From: Rotaria sp. Silwood1
Lineage: Eukaryota > Rotifera > Eurotatoria > Philodinida > Philodinidae
Reading direction: 5' to 3'
Assembly (NCBI GenBank): GCA_905250075.1
Contig: CAJNOP010000234.1
Span: 7,723-71,722, forward strand
DNA: 64,000 nt
Notes under the pieces: generated by a model
Told to the model about the DNA's origin: nothing
Database searches by the model: none
The model's input: the letters and a program-made list of their open reading frames with translations, nothing else
Position numbers and translations under genes: made by a program
Shown: in pieces, positions 59,401 through 64,000 of the stretch
How the letters are laid out: each line of letters starts with the position of its first letter
Position numbering within the stretch: the first letter of the stretch is position 1

Positions 59401-60061
59401 AAAAGTTTATTGATCCAGATTTTGCAGTAAGTTTATTCTAAAACAGTACTTTTTTTTGTGTTTTTAAATGGATTTCAAGCGGGCTCATAGAACAATGGGA
59501 ATTGACAATCTTCAACAAAAAGATCCTAGAGTTTTCGGTAGAAATTTTACTAATGTTAGATTCTTATTAAAAGAATTCAAATTCTCTTTTGAGATTCATT
59601 TCGAAATGCTATCAATGATTATGGTAAGGCTGCTCAAGATTTTGTTACACGATCGAAATCAATGGATTCAAAAAAGTAAAAATTGTCAGTGATGAAAATC
59701 AAAAAAGTGAATTTTGGTTTCTTTAGTCTATATAAAATTCGAGTATATAACGACCAAGTATTGCAACTTGAACGTGCATTTCTAAATCCACTAGGACAAG
59801 GTCGTGATTATACTGATTTTAAGTACGAGATAATTTTTGCTTCGAATAATTTATTGTATGAATAAATTTCGTTCTAGACATATTATCTATGCACTAGCCA
59901 AAGGTAATCCATATGCAGCAACTGGTTGTCCTGCTGTCAGTGATGTTATTGCTAGCGGTAATTCAACAGAAATCACGAATCCAATAGCCGTAGCTACCTA
60001 TTTTGTGCACGGTGTTTTATCTGTACTAAAGGAAGTTCATAATTTTTTTTCTTCTTATTAA
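56427..60061 (+). pseudogene. glutamate carboxypeptidase II (FOLH1/NAALADase)-like gene, decaying
   Basis: About 15 short exons with GT-AG introns follow the M28 peptidase order: membrane anchor (IIGAVIATAFALGLGLIIGH), SHMAGLLEDLESAQVIEEQW, LLSYPDDSELN, the PA domain (GSIVIMRYSRIFRGDK; MPPRGVQRGPAF), ISVQPIGYSEAEIF, then the catalytic core. Zinc ligands and catalytic residues survive: GNHR/DAWNLGSVDPTSG (His, Asp), WGAEEYELTGS (Glu-Glu), YLNVDMAVQGN (Asp) and MSSYPLYHKSYE (His). The helical end is VLQLERAFLNPLG. Lesions: an extra A in the A-run near 56945 (frameshift), TGA at 57756-57758 and 59163-59165, a gap after RGDK near 57212, and heavy decay at 59430-59690. This would be an ectoenzyme releasing glutamate from acidic peptides; this copy is almost certainly dead, though recently so. 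Confidence 0.8.
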
Positions 60062-60868
60062 TGATATTACATAAATACGTATAATCATGAACAAAGATTG
60101 TCTCAATCATTCTATTCGTCTATGACAAACTAGTGATTCAAATATTTACAGGACTAGAGTATATGGAAAAACACATAGTGAAATTGTAATGTTTTACGTT
60201 TTATTTATAGGATGTTACACCATTGAGCACCATGGTTGATGCCTCTCACACTAATGAAAGCTCGGGATGAAAAGATAAGTATAAAATATTGAAACAATGT
60301 GATATGTTTATCCTTTGTTGAACAAAACTAAAATATTTAGAGCATTCCGATTTTTCGGGTTTTTTGAAATAATTTTCATTGAACATATATTTGATTTACA
60401 CATGGATGGTTTGAATGAGTGTAGGTGTGGTTGTCGAGAGCTGGGAACCATGCCCGAAAAACGAGAAATTGTTCCATTTACAGAAGAAATGTGTCCCTCC
60501 TGATAAAGTCAAACAGAAATGCTTTCCAAGAAACAGAATTCATTCTCTATGGAGCTATTTCGAGTAGAAACCTGTGATCTATCTTTATTTCCATAGGGAG
60601 ATTTCAAAACATACAACAAAATATCATTTATTTTCTTTTTCATCTTATGCATAAATTGTAGTAGAAATGGTACTTTTTTGAATTTTCCGATCGATTGGTC
60701 CTATCATTCACTGCTAAATTGCTACATTACTTTTTTTCATCTCACGGTATTATTCAGTACTCAATCTATTGTTGTTTGAACTTATTTTGTGCAGAGTTTT
60801 GTATGAGACGAGATTTTTCTTGTCCAGAGCATTTGATCAGTGCAAAAACGTTAAGCTTATACTGATTT
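60062..60868. other. no gene recognised
   Basis: A single G-rich tract GAGTGTAGGTGTGGTTGTCG at 60417-60436 lacks a C-rich partner. The rest is unassigned. Confidence 0.35.
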
Positions 60869-60940
60869 GGCGTGGATGTGGTTGTGAATATTCTATTTAC
60901 ACGTACTTGTAGATACACCTCACACCCACACTCGTACCCA
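60869..60940. repeat. telomere-like hairpin
   Basis: GGCGTGGATGTGGTTGTG, a loop of about 20 bases, then GATACACCTCACACCCACAC and TCGTACCCA. Confidence 0.6.
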
Positions 60941-61174
60941 TGTGAGGAAACTTAGAGATCTGATCAAACTAAAAGTGATATAAAATTAATTAAAAATCGA
61001 TTAAGAGCGATGTAAATCGGTGGAGGTCAGTTGAAGATTTTTTCATGGATGACAAACAAAATCAAATATAATCAATTTTTTTATTGAATTTTAATCGATT
61101 AGAATCAAAATAATCAATGGAGTTTTGACTTTTAATCATTTTTTATTCGCTTTAAATAGGATAATATCCATAAT

Positions 61175-61330
61175 TTTTTATATAGCAGTGTGATATTCTC
61201 TTTGCATAACACAACATTCATTATTCATAAGTATAAAATCATGACCAAGATTATAACCAGCTGAAAAATCAAAAGAAGTAAATGTTTGATAAATAATAGA
61301 TGTTGTTTTTATGTTGATTGGGAATATCCA
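61175..61330 (-). other. coding-like fragment, unidentified
   Basis: On the minus strand the frame SIIYQTFTSFDFSAGYNLGH, then DFILMNNECCVMQREYHTAI, ends in TAA near 61181. Composition looks like a real protein C-terminus, but I do not recognise it and no upstream exon is evident. Confidence 0.25.
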
Positions 61331-61989
61331 GCACATGGTGAGTATATTTTACTCCAAATATCCGCTCTTCGATTACTATATTTCTAGCTTTCACTAAGTG
61401 TTCGACCAATAATACTTAATAGTATTGAGACAAAAATAAAGAAGTACCGTAAAAGATACATACTTGATTAATATTTGACTTTCGTTAGATACTCAATCAG
61501 ATCAGCAAGATTTTATCCCTGAATTAGCTTGATTATTTTATGCCAGAGAAAATAATTAAAACAAAAGACAAAATAAGAGAAAAAGAGGCCATGTTACTTA
61601 TTTGTCGACTTTTGATTGTTCTAAATGAAGTTCTACTTTTTATCGCATGGGAAAAAATAGCAATTATTTAATCAATGTAAATCACTTGTTATATTCTAGT
61701 ACGATAACATATAGTTATACAAGAGTGAATTTCGTTTTCAGAGATAAAAGAAAAATATGTAAGATGGAATATTCTTTGATAAAAACTAAGGATGGTTCAT
61801 TTAGGTTATACATGACATTAGTAATACTGTCGATTTGAACCATGGCAGACATTTCTCATGAGGATTTTCAATAATATTGCACTTATATCAAACTAGAAAA
61901 CACCATTTGCATTCAATAAATGACTGATCAATTGTTTATCACATCGATCGATTTATTTATTGTTTCTGGTCAAACTATTTTTACATGCC
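61331..61989. other. no gene recognised
   Basis: Nothing supported. Confidence 0.35.
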
Positions 61990-62053
61990 AGAGTGTGGGT
62001 ATGGATCATTATTTCCTTCAGATCAGCACTCACACTCACAGCCTTTCACACAG
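61990..62053. repeat. telomere-like hairpin
   Basis: AGAGTGTGGGTATGG, a ~22-base loop, then AGCACTCACACTCACAGCC. Confidence 0.55.
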
Positions 62054-62500
62054 ATACTCATCCCGCTCAAACTAGGGTATAAATATATTTCTACAACAGC
62101 TGGATAACGTGCGATTGGAATTTTGGAGAAGAAAACTGGATTGGAGGCTGAATGATGCATGGTCTCTTAATGATTGGAAAGATTGCCATTGAATTATAAT
62201 ATAGAAACCTGTTCAGAAATTTTGCCTAAAAACGACTTTGAAAATATATTACTTATAATGAAGCAGTATATTCGATCGAAGTATATAGTTTGTATGGACA
62301 CCTGATTCGTAGAACGTGCTTCATATCATGCAAGCGATCTTTTCAATATAAAACGTGAAAAACAAAAAATAACTTCGAGCTCTAACGAGCAAGAATATTT
62401 GACAACAATTTGAAAACTTCTCATCATCTTGAAGACATCTTCACTGGATTAAATAAAAAACAGAGTATGGAAAACTAAGCGAAAAATCAATTAGATGATG

Positions 62501-62545
62501 GTTCGGTGTAGATGTAACTTGTTTGGCTCGTGAACACCCACACTC
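62501..62545. repeat. telomere-like hairpin
   Basis: GTTCGGTGTAGATG, a loop, then CGTGAACACCCACACTC. Short copy. Confidence 0.5.
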
Positions 62546-62933
62546 TTTTTCTTTTTGATAATACCACAAATCCCTCTAGATACTTTTGAATTACAGTATA
62601 TTCATACGATTGTATGATCGGTAGACTATCTTTCTTTACAATAAAGCATTATGATACAAGAATGTACTACTATGAAAGCTCTAGAGTTGCACTCTCTTTT
62701 ACTAGTTTTATTGGAAATGATTTGATTTTTGTAGTATGCTTTCAATGAAAATAACAGTTGTCTTTGCCAGTTCTCACTGTGAGCAACCATAACAACCTAC
62801 AGTCTTTCAAAACAGATGAATGCACTAAAAAATCGTATCATTGTGACTTTGATCTCAATATAGCATTAATTTATCGCCAGCTGATTTCATAATAGAAGAC
62901 AGAAGCTTTAAAAGTACTTTTTAAAGCTGACAT

Positions 62934-62976
62934 AGATGTGGGATGTGGGTTGAGATACGATGAACACCCACACTCA
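62934..62976. repeat. telomere-like hairpin with flanking direct repeat
   Basis: AGATGTGGGATGTGGGTTGAG, short loop, then GAACACCCACACTCAAC. Similar words AAAAGTACTTTTTAAA (about 62911) and AAAAGTGCTTTTTGAA (about 62983) flank it in direct orientation. Confidence 0.65.
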
Positions 62977-63005
62977 ACTATAAAAGTGCTTTTTGAAATT
63001 ATGCT

Positions 63006-63054
63006 AGGGTTGCGGGTGAAAATCTAATTTTTAACAATATTCACCCACATCCCG
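63006..63054. repeat. telomere-like hairpin
   Basis: AGGGTTGCGGGTGAA, a loop of about 22 bases, then TATTCACCCACATCCCG; the arms pair well. It lies only 30 bases after the previous hairpin. Confidence 0.6.
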
Positions 63055-63293
63055 TTTTTTACTTTTCTTAAGTTGTACGAGTCAAACCATTAGGCGTATT
63101 TCGAACAAGCGTTGACTGGTTTTCATTTTTTTTGTCTGCAGAGTTACTAGTACTGTGGATCGTTTGATGTTGTTTTGACTTGTCCATTTATCGCCAGCTT
63201 GTACTGTCGGTAAAAAAAAGTGACATTAAATCTGATGGTGGTCATGTATAGATCTTTTCAAGCAATAATGTTATAATCGGTTTAGCTAGACAA

Positions 63294-63830
63294 TCAGATA
63301 ATGCGCATTTTTCGACGATAATTTATCGATTTCGTATATTTGAATGTCACACAGGCAAGTACACATTTTCCATTACAAATTCCAGTAGCAATCTTTTCGA
63401 ATAAGGTATCAATGCCAATCATTTGAAATATATCAAGTCAGCATTGATATTTTAGTTGCGCTAGTCGTTGATAAAAAGCGGTAATGTTTGCATGACGACC
63501 CCATTGATAAGAAGTGATGATTTGTGGATGAGTATTAGCAATTGATATATCGTCTTTCAACGTGATTTGTTTGTCTTTCTCATCGGTCGCAGTCGGCTGA
63601 AGAAAGAGCAAATTATTAATTTGTGGTATAAGCCAATTCTAATATTGCTCGATAATCATATCTGTATCAAGTACTAATTGATAGCAGATTCTACCTGGCA
63701 GTTCAGTAAATCTTTTCGTTGGCCAATAATTGCCTGCGTTGCATTCGCGATCATAAAAACGAATATACAAATATTCGTTAATCATAACATGAAGAGAACC
63801 TTCAGAAAGCCATTATTGTTTTTCTATTTG
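63294..63830 (-). pseudogene. unidentified broken gene
   Basis: The minus strand reads WLSEGSLHVMINEYLYIRFY, then DRECNAGNYWPTKRFTELPG, VLDTDMIIEQY, a TAG, NWLIPQINNLLFLQPTATDE, KDDISIANTHPQIITSYQWG, YQRLAQLKYQC, a TGA, then LDIFQMIGIDTLFEKIATGI and CNGKCVLACV, ending in TGA at 63294-63296. Apart from those two stops a single frame is kept for about 175 codons. I do not recognise the family. It could be secreted, given the Cys content. Its 5' end is not visible before 63830, and the window ends without more of it. Confidence 0.5.
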
Positions 63831-64000
63831 TAAAGATATCAAAAGTTTTCTGTACTGACACATAGATGTACTTTACGTAGGTATTTATTCGATCGAGCAT
63901 AGGAAGTATTCATACAACATATAATAACTTTAACTCCTCGAATGCAAGTATCAATTTTACCAAACCCTTATTCACTACCAATCATTTGATCTGAATTCAT

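Overview
The window looks like nuclear DNA of a bdelloid rotifer (Adineta/Rotaria/Philodina type). This is an inference from four things: AT-rich sequence with very short GT-AG introns (about 50-60 bases); the gene families present (R-S-E ADP-ribosyltransferases, a TPR fusion of the same family, FG-GAP/VCBS and NHL repeat proteins, degenerate F-box/LRR proteins, an SLC7 transporter); long-TIR mariner elements and many MITEs; and short tracts of TGTGGG, the hexamer I recall as the reported bdelloid (Adineta vaga) telomere repeat. No rRNA, confident tRNA, CRISPR or bacterial operon was seen.

Layout. 1-7.7 kb: non-coding and repeat-rich (hAT-like MITE, telomere-like hairpins, a 72-bp minisatellite, a 565-bp foldback). 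7.7-9.75 kb (-): TPR/ART-like gene whose catalytic ExE position is changed. 9.8-15.1 kb: MITEs, more telomere-like hairpins, and fragments of secreted genes. 16.3-19.3 kb: a decayed F-box gene split by a 1678-bp mariner with TA duplication. 23.46-25.53 kb (+): a complete seven-exon amino-acid transporter. 28.2-28.9 kb (+): a broken ankyrin-ART gene. 30.8-31.3 kb: a broken secreted Cys-rich gene. 34.1-34.9 kb (-): NHL gene fragment cut off at a telomere-like hairpin. 35.6-37.2 kb: an old mariner. 37.9-38.5 kb (-): complete two-exon PPC/DUF296 gene. 39.8-40.7 kb (-): broken hydroxylysine-kinase-like gene. 41.6-43.05 kb: non-autonomous DNA element. 43.6-43.85 kb: midasin-like fragment cut off at another hairpin. 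46.0-48.1 kb (-): FG-GAP/VCBS gene. 49.25-50.77 kb (-): ART with intact R-S-E motifs and a C-terminal membrane segment. 51.3-52.7 kb: large foldback. 54.6-55.3 kb: F-box remnant. 56.4-60.06 kb (+): decayed glutamate-carboxypeptidase-II-like gene. 60.8-64 kb: more hairpins and a broken unidentified gene.

Five gene models look intact or nearly so (TPR/ART-like, SLC7, PPC, FG-GAP, ART). At least ten others are broken or truncated. They do not form a pathway; this is an accessory, probably subtelomeric-like region shaped by mobile elements and breakage.

The most interesting signal is a dispersed set of about 17 short G-rich-then-C-rich palindromes of TGTGGG-like sequence, all with the polarity expected of fused telomeres. 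At least four of them sit directly against truncated gene fragments. This may be a scar of break repair or telomere healing, or an undescribed hairpin mobile element.
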